Assembly: GCA_965240325.2 (NCBI GenBank)
Contig: OZ251238.1
Span: forward strand, 1,116,001-1,180,000
From: Rebecca billardiae RCC1528
Lineage: Eukaryota; Haptophyta
Reading direction: 5' to 3'
DNA: 64,000 bases
The notes under the pieces are model-generated. The model did not search any database and was not told the origin of the DNA. It saw nothing but the letters and a program-made list of their open reading frames with translations. Below, piece by piece: positions 33,101-43,279 of the stretch (position 1 is the first letter of the stretch; each line of letters starts with the position of its first letter). The translations under genes were made by a program, and so were the position numbers.

Positions 33101-33326
33101 CGGGCGCGCGCGCGCCGTTCTCCTTCTCCGCGTGCCCCGCGCCGTCCAGGTCGTCGTGCGAGGTGCTGCTCTCGCGAGCGGTACGATACGACTCGGCCGC
33201 GGAGGCATGCGAGCCGTCCTTCGAGATTGGCGGCACGGACGCGTCCGCGCCGCTCGGCTTGGCGCCGGCATTGCGCATGGTGAAGGGCGTGCCCTTCGTC
33301 GCCTTGGAGATCCAATCCATGTTCAT
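27085..33326 (-). CDS. formin (FH1-FH2 protein), 3 exons
   Basis: Exons 33326-28626, 28391-28214 and 28076-27085; introns of 234 and 137 bp begin GTGCGT, giving about 1956 aa. An in-frame ATG at 33449 would add 41 residues. The N-terminal 1000 residues are Ala/Pro/Ser/Glu-rich with many short PPPPPP runs and no recognisable GTPase-binding/FH3 region. FH1 (coded near 30000-30260) has proline runs up to 14 long. FH2 begins near 29975 (ALKQLHWRKV) and contains RRQLNINITTKKHGLRPG, FPNLEPRLKAV and the signature VLQVGNTLNAGSMRAGAAGF. The tail ends with an acidic segment (FSFSIDDDSLRDILGDDGDE). Formins nucleate and elongate unbranched actin filaments, with FH1 recruiting profilin-actin and FH2 dimers capping the barbed end. 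Missing regulatory domains suggest another mode of control. Confidence 0.88.
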
Positions 33327-33794
33327 CGCGACTCGCGCGTGCGCCCTCGGCTGCTCGAGCCGGCGGGCGGCGTGTGCGTGCGGGTCGCGGCAGCCGTCAG
33401 CGCGCGTGTTGGGCGTGACGGTGCGGTGAGGAAAGTTGCGGAGTTTCACGTTTCAAGTCGGGCGCAAGGCGCCGAGCGTTACAGCCGACAAAAGCCACTC
33501 CGCCGCGCCGAGCGCGAGCCCGCGCGCATCACAGGCGGACCGTTCATCCAAATTTCGCGTATCTGCGAATAGGGATCGTCCGAAAATGACGGCCATTGGT
33601 CGATCTCCTCTATTGATCTCAACTTCTCCCAGCCGCGGCCTCCACAAGGCAACAGCCTCGCTGCTTGCAGGGGACCTTTTTAGGCATCAGCAGGGCGGCG
33701 CCCATCCCCTGCTGCAGCCCAACGAACGCGCGGGCGGCGGCGGCGGCGCGCTGCGGGTGCGGAGGCGCGGGCGACAGGTCCGTGCGCCTCGCAA
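33327..33794. promoter_or_regulatory. shared divergent 5' region of formin and MAPK genes
   Basis: 468 bp between the two start codons (345 bp if the formin starts at 33449). Slightly AT-richer sequence lies at 33530-33620. No specific promoter element was recognised; the regulatory role is inferred from the head-to-head arrangement. Confidence 0.45.
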
Positions 33795-35606
33795 ATGAGC
33801 GAGGAGATCGACCGGCACGTCACGCGCAAGTATGACGTGCAGCAGAAACTAGGGAAAGGGGTACGCGCGCGACGCCCCGAGGCGGCCGCGGCGACCGGGG
33901 CGCCCCTGCGGCGCGGCGGCTGAGCGAGTGAGCGCACCGGGCGCGCGCGCGTGCAGGCGTATGGGATCGTGTGGAAGGCGGTGGACAGACGCACGGGCGA
34001 GGTGGTCGCGCTGAAGAAGATCTTCGACGCGTTTCAGGTGCGCGCGACGCGGGCGGCGGGCGGCACGCGAGCGCCGCAACACGCGCGCACCGCGGCGCGC
34101 GGCGGCAGGGCTCGGCGCGTGCGCTCGGCGGGCCGGGCTCGCCTGAGTCGCCAGCTGGCCCCACGCCGCTCTCAGCGCGCCCGCTCGCTCACGCGCCTCG
34201 GCCTCCCGGCGCACGCCGCGCGCCGCTCCCGGCCGCGCTCGCTCGCCCCCGCCACGCGACTCCGTGCCTATGACCCCGAACCACGCCGCGCGGAGCAGAA
34301 CTCGACGGACGCGCAGCGCACGTTCCGCGAGGTGATCTTCCTGCAGGAGGTGTACGGGCACGACAACATCATCAAGCTGCACAACGTGCTCAAGGCCGAC
34401 AACGACCGCGACCTCTACCTTGTCTTTGAGTTCATGGAGACAGACCTCCACGCCGTGATCCGGGCGGCCATCCTGGAGGACATTCACAAGCAGTACGTGA
34501 TGTACCAGCTGTTCAAGTCGCTCAAGTACATGCACTCGGCGGAGCTGCTGCACCGCGACCTGAAGCCGTCGAACATGCTGCTCAACTCGGACTGCCTCAT
34601 GAAGGTCGCCGACTTTGGCCTCGCGCGCTCGCTCGCGCGCGACGACTCGAGCGTCGCTGACGCGGTGTTGACAGACTATGTGGCGACGAGGTGGTACCGG
34701 TGCGTGCCGCGCGGGTCCGCGTGCGCGGGCGTGCGGGCGGGCTGCTGCAGGGGGCAGTGCGCGTGCGTGCGCGCGCCGCCTCGGCTCGCGGGGCCCGGGG
34801 GCCGCGCGCCGCGCGCTGAGCCGTCCCACCCTCCGCCACCCTCGCGCGCGCGTGCATGTGCCCGCTCCGTGCGCGCAGGGCGCCCGAAATACTCCTCGGC
34901 TCGACCAAGTACACCAAAGGGGTGGACATGTGGTCGGCAGGCTGCATCTTTGGCGAGCTGCTCGGCGGCAAGCCCATGTTCCCCGGCACGAGCACGATGA
35001 ACCAGGTCGAGAGAATCGTCGACGTCGTGGGCGTACCCGACGCCGCGGACGTTGAGGCGATCAACTCGGCGTATGCCAAGACGATGATCGACTCGCTAGC
35101 CACGGGGAAGCGGCGAAGCAAGCGGCTCGCCGACATGTACCCGAAAGCGTCGCCGGACGCGCTCGACCTGCTCAAGCGGCTGCTGCAGTTCAACCCCAAA
35201 AAGCGCATCAGCGCCGTCGAGGCGCTCAGGCATCCGTGCGCGCGCCGCGCCGCGCCACACGCGCTCGTGCGCTCCTGCGTGCGCGCGCCGACGGCCGCGG
35301 CCGAAGCAGCAGCATGCCATGCATGCCCAGCGGCCGGCCGCGCGCCGCGCGGCCCAGGCCACGCGCACGCCCTGCTCACTGCCCCGCCCCGACGGCCGCC
35401 GCCGCGCGCGCAGGTACGTGGCGCAGTTCCATCACCCGCAGTCTGAGATCAGCGCGACGCGCGCGGTCGCCGTCTCGCTCGACGACAACGCAAAGCGGTC
35501 AACGTCCGTGTACCGCGACCAGCTGTACGCGGAGGTCGCGCGGATGAAGAAGGAGGGGCGGATGGATGCGCACGGCGGCAAGCATAAGGCGGTCGAGGCG
35601 AGGTGA
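33795..35606 (+). CDS. MAPK15: MAP kinase of the ERK7/8 (MAPK15) type, TDY activation loop, 5 exons
   Basis: Exons 33795-33860, 33957-34037, 34299-34699, 34879-35235 and 35414-35606; four GT-AG introns of 96-261 bp, 365 aa. Kinase landmarks: glycine loop [20 protein letters not shown], catalytic Lys42, HRDLKPSN (D136), DFG (D154), activation loop LTDYVATRWYRAPE with T174-D-Y176, and GVDMWSAGCIFGELL. KKIFDAFQ followed by TDAQRTFREV is close to animal ERK7/8. These atypical MAPKs autophosphorylate rather than needing an upstream MAPKK, and in animals and protists they act at basal bodies and cilia and in autophagy. The loop is TDY, whereas animal ERK7/8 uses TEY. The long C-terminal tail of animal family members is absent; only about 50 residues follow the kinase domain. 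Confidence 0.88.
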
Positions 35607-36206
35607 GCCACGGGCTGAGGTCGCGCCGGCTCGGCCCGCGCCCGCGCCCGATGATACGGCCTCAGCGACATTGAGCATTGCCATTGGCGTCCGCCCGTGC
35701 CGATCCGCGCCAGACGCCAGACGGCCAGTCCGCAACGGTGTGACGGACTGGCGGTGCGTCATGATTCGTCCAGCGATCGCTGCGGCGAATGAACTTCATT
35801 TTAACGATTAATTCGTCTCAGAGTGCTGACGAGGCAGTAGCCAGTATGTAGTATTATAAGCCGATCAGCGGGCCACTGCCAGGCACTCGTCAAGAACATG
35901 CGTGGGGCCGTTGACAGTGACAGCCATCGTCATGATGGCGGGAGCTCTGCCGGCTGCCGCTCTTGTCGCGACATGATCAGGCGAGTTGAGAGACTTTGAT
36001 GAGAGTGGACGAACGGTGCGCAAAGCGCTTTCCTTGCCGTTGGCCGCAGCCCCCCCGGCCCGGCCGTGACCGTGAGGACGAGGAGGACCAGTCCCGTCTT
36101 TGCGCCGCACGCCTAGTCTCACGGCCGCGGACACGTCCTGCCCCGCGCCGTCGGCGCCGTTGCCGTCGCCTCCTGACCCGCGCCGTCGGCGCAGTAGCCG
36201 ACGCCA
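35607..36206. other. intergenic region
   Basis: Between two plus-strand genes. A more AT-rich stretch at 35760-35870 may hold the 3' end signals of the kinase gene. No coding sequence is supported; frames on either strand continue into the next gene as shadows. Confidence 0.55.
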
Positions 36207-38339
36207 ATGTTCAGCGTGAGCTCGCTGCATCTCTCGCGTGGGACGGTGCGCCCAGGCTACGGCCTGCGCGTCACCGTGCGCTGCCAGGACAACGCGGAGG
36301 AAGGCCAGCTGCCGCATCGGCTGCGCGCGCTGCGCATCGACGCCGCGGGCGGTGCGCTCGAGCGCGCGCCCGCTCGCATCCGGCTGGCGATGCAGCTCAT
36401 GATGCCGTACGCCGTGAGGCGGGTCGACGGGCTCGGCCCTTCGTCGGCCTTGCCGCGCGCGCGCGCGCACGGCGAGCGCGCCGAGCTTGAGCTCTCCTTC
36501 ATTCTCGGCGCGAAGCATCTGCCGTGCAGCATGGCGGACTCTGCGCTCGCGGAGATGGAGCCGGACTCGCCGTTTCTCGTGGAGCTGCTCTGCGCTGGCA
36601 CGGGCGAGGAGGACGGCGGAGCGACGGCGGGGAGCCAGCTCTTCGCCCGCGCGGCGACCACGGCGGGTCTGATCCGCGCATCCGTTGCCAGCGAGGGCCG
36701 CGCGTGCGCGCTCGCGCCGAGCACGCCTGCGCTGCTGCGGCTGGCGGCACGTCGGGACGGCTGGCGCGCGCGCTCGTCACGCTGGCTGGGCCGGCTTTGG
36801 TACGCGTGGCTGTGGGCACGGTGGTGTGCGCTGCCCGTCGCCTTCACCGCGCTGTGCTGGGCTGTCGTCCTGCCACCGTGGGAGCACCGGCTGACGACGC
36901 TGGCGCGCGCGCGCGGCCGCGGGCTGCTGCACGCCGCGCCGCGCGCCGCCGTCGGCGCCGACGCGGCCGGCTCTGCGGATGGCGGTGAAGGCGGCGGCGG
37001 GCTGCGCGGCTCGACGCTCGCGCACGTGCTGCCGCCCGTCCCCACCTCCATGCTCGCGGCCTTCGAGCTGGGCAAGCTGGCCGAGCAGCTGACAAACGCG
37101 CGCACGCCCACGGACCAGGCTGCCCTGCTGGCCGCCGCCGCGCCCCTCGTTGGTCGCGCGCCGGGCGAGGTGGCGGGCGGGCCGGCCGCGAGCCTGAGCG
37201 CCGCTGAGCTCTCGGCGGTGGGCGCGCGGCTGGCCGAGCTCGAGGCGCACGTGGGCGTGCTCGCGCGCGTGCGCGGCGCATTCACCTTTATCAACCTGTG
37301 CTGGCTGCTCGCCATTTGTGGCATCGCCGTGTCTGTCGGCCCCACGGCGTGGCACCTGCTGCGGCCGTTCCGCCGCTGGCTGCGGCGTGTCGCGCGCTGG
37401 CTCGTGCGCAACGTGCTCGAGCCCGTCGTGGAGCGCGCGCACCGCTGGGGCGTGCTCGAGGCGCTCGCGTGGGCGGGCGTGGCCGCGCTCGTCGTTGACG
37501 CCGCCACGGCCTTCTCGCGCGAGACCGGCCTCTATGTGGCGCTGTGTGGGGTCGCGCTCGCGGCCGGGCCGTGCTGCTCCTATTCGACGGTGGCTGCGCT
37601 GTGGAGTCGGGGCGGGCCGCTCAGCGTGCCGCTGGGCCCCGCGGGGCGCGAGCTGATCACGCGGCTGCTGAGCGGCTGGCTCTGCTGCACGCTCGCGCCG
37701 CTCGCGCTGCGCTTCGACTCCAGGCTCCTAGGCTACCTGACCGTTTTTGCCGCGTTCTCATTGATTGGCTTCTCGGCGACGTGCCGCGGGCTGTGCTGGG
37801 TCGTCGGCTTCTCGTCGCAGCGCGCGATGGAGCGCGTGGCCGCGACGAGCGCTCTGCTGCTGAGCGCGTTCGTCGGCGCGCGCGAGCTGGGCGTGGGGCT
37901 GCTGGGCGTACCGGCGGCGCAGGCGCAACGGCTCGCGGCACCGTTTGCGTCCGCCGTCGCCGTCGTCGGCGCGCTAACTCTTCACCTTGCGCTTCTGATC
38001 ATCTCGAGCCGTTACTACCGCGACGAGCGTCGTGACGAGGACTCGTCGCTCGCGCGGCGCGGCGGCAGGTGGCCATCGCCGTACGCGCGGCGCAACGCCC
38101 TCGCCGCCGGCGCCATTGCGCTCGGCGTGCTCAGCGGCGCGCTGAGTGGCTCGGCGGGTCTATGCAACACGAGTGTCGTGTTCGGCGTGCTCTGGCTCGT
38201 CGAGAAGTACACGGAGCTGCACCTGGAGAACGGGTGGCACGGGTGGACGCTCGTGTTCGCCCTCTCGCTCGGCGTGTACCGCGCGAGCCTGTGGCTGCAC
38301 GACCACCCGCTCTTCGTGGCAAGCCTGTTCGAGCCGTGA
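36207..38339 (+). CDS. polytopic membrane protein, unknown function
   Basis: 710 residues, intronless. The first 165 residues are soluble-looking. Hydrophobic helices follow: WCALPVAFTALCWAVVL (about 211-227), FTFINLCWLLAICGIAVSVG (about 361-380), ALAWAGVAALVVDAATAF, LYVALCGVALAAGPCCSYST, LLGYLTVFAAFSLIGFSATC, SALLLSAFVGARELGVGLLG, FASAVAVVGALTLHLALLII, NALAAGAIALGVLSGALSGS and a last one near GWTLVFALSLGVYRASLWL: nine or so spans in all. An Ala-rich loop of about 120 residues separates the first two. The block NLCWLLAICGIAVSVGPTAW looks strongly conserved-type, but I cannot assign it. A transporter or scaffold in an internal membrane is possible. Confidence 0.6.
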   Translation: MFSVSSLHLSRGTVRPGYGLRVTVRCQDNAEEGQLPHRLRALRIDAAGGALERAPARIRLAMQLMMPYAVRRVDGLGPSSALPRARAHGERAELELSFILGAKHLPCSMADSALAEMEPDSPFLVELLCAGTGEEDGGATAGSQLFARAATTAGLIRASVASEGRACALAPSTPALLRLAARRDGWRARSSRWLGRLWYAWLWARWCALPVAFTALCWAVVLPPWEHRLTTLARARGRGLLHAAPRAAVGADAAGSADGGEGGGGLRGSTLAHVLPPVPTSMLAAFELGKLAEQLTNARTPTDQAALLAAAAPLVGRAPGEVAGGPAASLSAAELSAVGARLAELEAHVGVLARVRGAFTFINLCWLLAICGIAVSVGPTAWHLLRPFRRWLRRVARWLVRNVLEPVVERAHRWGVLEALAWAGVAALVVDAATAFSRETGLYVALCGVALAAGPCCSYSTVAALWSRGGPLSVPLGPAGRELITRLLSGWLCCTLAPLALRFDSRLLGYLTVFAAFSLIGFSATCRGLCWVVGFSSQRAMERVAATSALLLSAFVGARELGVGLLGVPAAQAQRLAAPFASAVAVVGALTLHLALLIISSRYYRDERRDEDSSLARRGGRWPSPYARRNALAAGAIALGVLSGALSGSAGLCNTSVVFGVLWLVEKYTELHLENGWHGWTLVFALSLGVYRASLWLHDHPLFVASLFEP

Positions 38340-38610
38340 GGGGCTGAGGGCATGCCAACATCGGAGTCCAGACCCCTTCTAGGATTGAAGACACCGGCAC
38401 CGCCGAGCCTCCAGTCTCCCTTGCGGGGGCCACCATCGTGGTCGCGCGCGATTCTCGCGAGATCACCGTTACGACCTGCGAGCTCGCGCAAAATCCTCGA
38501 CAGCCGATGCCGTTTTCTGTCCGAGGACTTCGACCGTGCCGCCCGAGCGGTCGTCAAGACCAATAACGACAGTCAGACTTCAGATTCAGAGTCCGGCCTC
38601 GCAGATTCCG

Positions 38611-41229
38611 ATGATTGCGCGAAAGCTCGATATGAGCGCTCCAGACCTGCGAAACTCGCTGTGGCTCCCGAGGAGCGAGAAGGCGCACCCGGCCCTCGGC
38701 ATCGGGCCACGCGCAATGTTCGCCGCACGGGCGACCCCACGCGCGGTGAGTGGAGGCCGCGGCGCGCGTGCCGATCGCCCAGACCCGCCTCTGCGCCTCT
38801 GCGCCAGAGTCCACGCGCCGCACCGACCCGTGCTTCCGGCCCCGTGCGCGCGCGCGCGCGCGCACGCGCGCGCATCGGGCGATGCGCGCAGGCCGCTCGG
38901 CGAGCGCTGCGTGTGTTCAGCTCACAGCCCGAGGTGAAGAGGCGGGACGGCACAGTTGCGGCGCTCTCGAAGACGCGCGGATTCATCGAGTACGAGCGCA
39001 ACCCTGAGCCGTACCGCCCGCCCGCCGAGCGGCTGCAGGACTGGGCTGAGATCAACCTGCAAGCGCCGTCCGCGGATCGCGAGGAGCTGAAGCGGCAGAC
39101 GGCTCGGTGCATGGACTGCGGCACGCCATTCTGCCAGACGAACACGGGCTGCCCCATCCACAACCTCATCCCCGAGTTCAACTCGCTCGTGTACGAGGGC
39201 CGCTGGAAGGACGCGTACCACAACCTCGCGAGCACGAACAACTTTCCCGAGTTCACCGGCCGCGTGTGTCCTGCGCCGTGCGAGGGCGCGTGCGTGGCGG
39301 GGCTGATCGACTCGGCGGTGACGATCAAGAACGTCGAGTACGCGATCATCGAAAAGGCCTTCCGCGAGGGCTGGGTCGTCCCGCAGCCGCCGCCGAGCCG
39401 CTCGGGCAAGACAGTCGCGGTGATTGGCTCGGGGCCGGCGGGGCTTGCGGCGGCGGACATGCTGAACCGCAAGGGGCACACCGTGACGGTGTACGAGCGC
39501 GACGAGAAGGCGGGCGGCCTGCTGATGTACGGCATCCCGAACATGAAGCTCGAGAAGGACAAGGTCCAGCGGAGGTGCCGCGCACGCGCCGCGCCGCCCC
39601 GCCCGCCGCCGCGGCGAGCGCCGCCCCGCGCCTCCGCCCACGCAGCGCGCGCTCACCGGCGGCCGCGCCCGCCGCGCCGCGCCGCGCAGGCTGGACCTGC
39701 TCGAGGCTGAGGGCATTCAGTTCAAATGCGGCGTGGAGGTGGGCATCGACATGAGCGCCGCCGAGATCAAGGCGCAGCACGACGCCGTCCTGCTCACCAC
39801 CGGCTCGACGCTGCCCAACGACCTGCGGATCCCCGGCCGCGAGCTTGACGGTGTGCACTTTGCAATGGACTTTTTGCGAAAGAATCAGTACTGGCTGTTC
39901 ACCGACCGCGAGGGGAAGCTCAAGTCGAAGTGGACGGGCGAGAAGATCGACGCGAAGGGCAAGCACGTCGTCGTGATCGGCGGCGGCGACACCGGCACCG
40001 ACTGCATCGCCACCTCGCTCCGCCACCACTGCGAGTCGATGGTCAACTTTGAGCTGTTCCCGCGCCCGCCCGACCAGCGCGCGCAGCACAACCCGTGGCC
40101 GGCGTGGCCGCGCATCTACCGCACGGACTACGGGCACGAGGAGGCCGCGCACGTCCAGGGCAACGACCCACGGTGCGTGCGCGTGCGCGCGCGCGCGCGC
40201 GCGGCCGCGGCCGCGGCCGCGGCCGGGCGGCCGCCTGGGGCCGCGGTCGCGCCGCGGGGGCAGCGGCGCGCGCGCGCGCGGGGCGCGGTGCGCGCGAGTG
40301 CTCACGCTTTGCCCGCCTCCGCGCGCGCTGCTGCCGCCGCTGCTTCGGCTACCGCCGCCGCCGCCGCCGCCGCCGCCGCCTGCGTCGACGTCGTCCGCGC
40401 AGCGAGTTCTCGATCCTCTCGAAGGAGTTCATCGGCGACGAGTCGGGCAAGCTCAAGGCGATCAAGACCGTCAACATCCGCGTCGAGGGCGGCCGCTTGG
40501 TCGAAATCGAAGGCACGGAGAAAGAATGGCCGTGTGACCTGTGCATCCTGGCGATGGGCTTCAAGAGCCCGGAGGGCACGGTGCCGTCGCAGCTCTCGCT
40601 CGAGCTGGACCAGCGCAACAACGTCAAGGCCAAGTACGGCGAGTACGCCACGTCGGCGGAGGGCATCTTTGCCGCGGGCGACTGCCGACGCGGCCAGGTG
40701 CGTGCGTCCGCGCGCCGCGTGCGACCACGGGGGCACGCGAGCGCTGCTGCGCGTGGTGGCAGCCGCGCGCGCGCCGGACGCCCGCGCTCACGCGCCGCGT
40801 GCGCCTTGCGCCGTGACCGCCGCCGCCGCCAATGCCGCCAGTCGCTCGTCGTGTGGGCCATCAACGAGGGCCGCGAGTCTGCGGAGAAGGTGCACCGCTA
40901 CCTTGCAGCCAAGTAAGCGCTCCCCCATCACGCGCGGCTGCCTGCCGCCACACGGCCGCACGGTGCGCGGCGCGCGACTGCAGGCGGCGCGCGCGCCCGC
41001 GCCCGCCGGCCGAGCTCGCTCGCGCACGCCGGCGGCGGCGAGCGGCGAGCGCTGATCATCGGCGCTGCTGCTGCGGGCCGCCGCCGCCGTGCCGGCCGTC
41101 CCCGTGTGCAGGGACGAGTCGGTCGCCGAGTCGCACATGCGCAAGATGTACTCAAGCCTGCGCGGCGGGTACGACGAGACCGCCAACTCCAAGGGCAAGC
41201 GGCGCAGCAAGTCGAAGAGGCACATGTGA
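38611..41229 (+). CDS. gltD: glutamate synthase beta-subunit (GltD-type) oxidoreductase, 6 exons
   Basis: Exons 38611-38745, 38928-39574, 39690-40172, 40403-40697, 40842-40912 and 41112-41229 (582 aa). Without the last splice, translation stops at 40916 (544 aa). Cys motifs for two [4Fe-4S] clusters are present ([26 protein letters not shown]), then an FAD fold ([16 protein letters not shown]), an NADPH fold ([13 protein letters not shown]) and the closing segment [10 protein letters not shown] followed by [11 protein letters not shown]. The beta subunit passes electrons from NAD(P)H to the glutamine-using large subunit. Here it stands alone; the upstream neighbour is unrelated. The stop at 40914-40916 overlaps a good donor (AA|GTAAGC), and the acceptor at 41110-41111 continues the frame into a Lys/Arg-rich tail. 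Exon 1 is the least certain part; it could be an organelle-targeting exon. Confidence 0.85.
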
Positions 41230-41546
41230 CGGGGCTCGTGTGCCCGAGCGAAGGAGGGGTGCCCCGATGGTGACGGGGGTGACCGATGGCGTGCGCGCGC
41301 GCAGCGCCGTTGGTCCAGGACCTGCAGGACCAGACTCGGAGCCCGTCGGAGGGAGGGCCGGCAGCTGGCACTGGCAGCCGCCGCTTGAATTGATCGCGAG
41401 CTGATGACGCGGACTGAGGCACGACGGCGGACGGGATCGGATCGCCTTGGCTCAGATTGATGCTATATATATACGTGTACGTAGTCGCGTCATCATGCCA
41501 AGCTCTATAGGCCTCTAGCAGTAGACATATCATCGGTGCGGCGCTG
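41230..41546. other. convergent 3' intergenic region
   Basis: About 317 bp between converging genes. It includes a short TATATATATA run near 41464. No coding sequence is supported. Confidence 0.65.
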
Positions 41547-43151
41547 CTACCGCCGCCGCGGCCTGCTCATGCTGCTCGCTGCAGAGTCGCTGCCATCGTG
41601 AGTATCGTGACGATTCATCTCGCGCACGAACGCGGACAGCCCGCGCATCGCCTCGCCCAGGTCTTGCACGACGCTGAGCCGCACGCCGTGACGCGCGCAC
41701 AGCTCGGCATAGCGCGCGTAGATGCGCGGATAGTGGCACGAGCACACCATCGGCAGCGTGTGGTGCAGGCTCTGCGAGTTGAGGCCGGCGGAGAGCGCGG
41801 TCCACACGCGCGAGCCGACCGAGTAGTCAAGCGCCGTCTCCGCCTGGCGCGCCCACCAGCAGCTCGCGCTGAGCGGCTGCGCGGACGGGTCGGCGGCGCC
41901 CGGCGCGCCCGGCTCCGCGCACGGCGGCACCTGGCACTCGCTCTGGATGTGCGAGACCTGCGTCATCACCGTCCAGATGATCGACATGCCCACGAACGGC
42001 CACGCGCTCAGGAACAGCGCACGCGCGGGCGCGGACGCGCCGAAAGCGACGAGAGGGTAGAGCAGTGCGACGAGCGAGGGCGCGACGGAGAGCGCGAGCT
42101 GCGCCTGGCTCACGCTGGACGGCACGGGCGTGATGTTCTCGCCGAAGTTCGGCGTCTGCCAGCCGCACAGCGCGCGCAGCGGCTGCAGCAGCGAGGTGCC
42201 GAGGGTACTCAGGCAGCCCTTGAGAACAAACTGCCCGTAACCCCTCGTGCCGAGGAACGCCGCGGCATCCTCGGCCTTGGCGGCGGTGGGCTGCGCGCCC
42301 GCGCGCGCGCCGTCCTCGGCCCCCACCGGCCGCGAGAGCCGGACGGGCGCGAACAGGTGCACGTCCACGTCCAGCCGCTCGTCATTCGTGAACTGGTGGT
42401 GCGAGGTGAGGTGCTCCGGAATCCAGCAGAAAACATTAAACATCAGCGGGTGCGCGGTGAACTGGAGCGCGTAGTTGAGCCACGGGCGCGTGGAGAGGTT
42501 GCTGTGCGTGGCCTCGTGGCACGTGAGCGCGGCGAGCAGCCACTGCGCCAGCGGCAGCGCGCACGCCGCCGCGACCGAGCCGTGCGCCCAGCCGAGCCAG
42601 CATGCGCCCGCGAGCGCCGCCGCCGCGCCGATCTGCGCCCAGTGCGCCGCGGTCGCCTTGGTGGACTCGACCGTGGGGAATTCCTCGTCGACGAGGCGCT
42701 GCAGGTCGCGCGTGAACGCGCTCGGCCGCAGCACGGGCGCGGGCGGCACGCCGTCCTCCGCCGCCGGCGCGCCCGCCAGCGCGGTCTCGCGCTCAAAAAC
42801 GAAAGGTCGCTCAATGCCCGCCACGCCGTCGGCCGGCTCGATCCGGGGGAGCTTGGCGAGGACGGCGTGGCTCGTGCTGGAGGAGCGCAGGTGGATCGAG
42901 TGGAACAGCGCGGTCACGTCCTTGCCGCGCGAGTACTCGAGCAGCCACGCGCCGCCCGGGTGGCGGCTCGCCCACTCGCCCACGTCGTACCACTCGCCAT
43001 CGATGCGGACGGGCAGCGGCGTGTGGCCCTCGCGAGACGCGGCGCGAGCGTGCAGCGCGGGGCGACGTGCGACGGGTGGGGCGCCTGTGCTGAGCGCCGC
43101 GCCGCCTGTGGCGAGAGTCGCCAGCGCGAGCCACGCGCGAGGGGAGGCCAT
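41547..43151 (-). CDS. cytochrome b5-fused front-end fatty acid desaturase
   Basis: 534 residues, intronless. The N terminus (WLALATLATGGAALSTG) looks like a signal peptide. A cytochrome b5 domain follows, with haem motif HPGG at 64-67 and a probable second haem ligand at H87 (ALFHSIH). The desaturase domain has three histidine boxes: HEATH at 212-216, HLTSHH at 247-252 and QSLHH at 460-464. The glutamine opening the third box is diagnostic of front-end desaturases, which insert double bonds between an existing one and the carboxyl end in long-chain polyunsaturated acid synthesis. Regioselectivity (delta 4, 5, 6 or 8) cannot be read from the sequence. The box 2 to 3 spacing is long (about 207 residues) and carries an acidic loop. 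It is divergent from an Orai-like gene, 128 bp away. Confidence 0.85.
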   Translation of the reverse strand: MASPRAWLALATLATGGAALSTGAPPVARRPALHARAASREGHTPLPVRIDGEWYDVGEWASRHPGGAWLLEYSRGKDVTALFHSIHLRSSSTSHAVLAKLPRIEPADGVAGIERPFVFERETALAGAPAAEDGVPPAPVLRPSAFTRDLQRLVDEEFPTVESTKATAAHWAQIGAAAALAGACWLGWAHGSVAAACALPLAQWLLAALTCHEATHSNLSTRPWLNYALQFTAHPLMFNVFCWIPEHLTSHHQFTNDERLDVDVHLFAPVRLSRPVGAEDGARAGAQPTAAKAEDAAAFLGTRGYGQFVLKGCLSTLGTSLLQPLRALCGWQTPNFGENITPVPSSVSQAQLALSVAPSLVALLYPLVAFGASAPARALFLSAWPFVGMSIIWTVMTQVSHIQSECQVPPCAEPGAPGAADPSAQPLSASCWWARQAETALDYSVGSRVWTALSAGLNSQSLHHTLPMVCSCHYPRIYARYAELCARHGVRLSVVQDLGEAMRGLSAFVREMNRHDTHDGSDSAASSMSRPRRR

Positions 43152-43279
43152 GACGTCGTGACCGAAGATGCGACGCCCGTGCCCGAATCCGCGCAGTCGC
43201 GCGCAGTTTCGTCAGCAGAAAACAATTGTGTTCAGCAATTCTGCTCACGCAAACGAGAAGGAACTCGCAGGCGATCAGC

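Noticed and set aside
38352-38927. An unspliced N-terminal extension of GltD reaching back to 38352
   Set aside because: The stretch is Arg/Ser-rich with a (CG)n tract typical of the introns here. A GT-AG intron at 38746-38927 gives a more plausible first exon.
38611-41229. Bacterial contamination as the source of gltD, hisA and htpX-like genes
   Set aside because: gltD and the hisA-type gene are interrupted by introns with the same donors as the animal-like genes, and htpX has a plastid-type leader and lies 97 bp from a spliced TRP gene.
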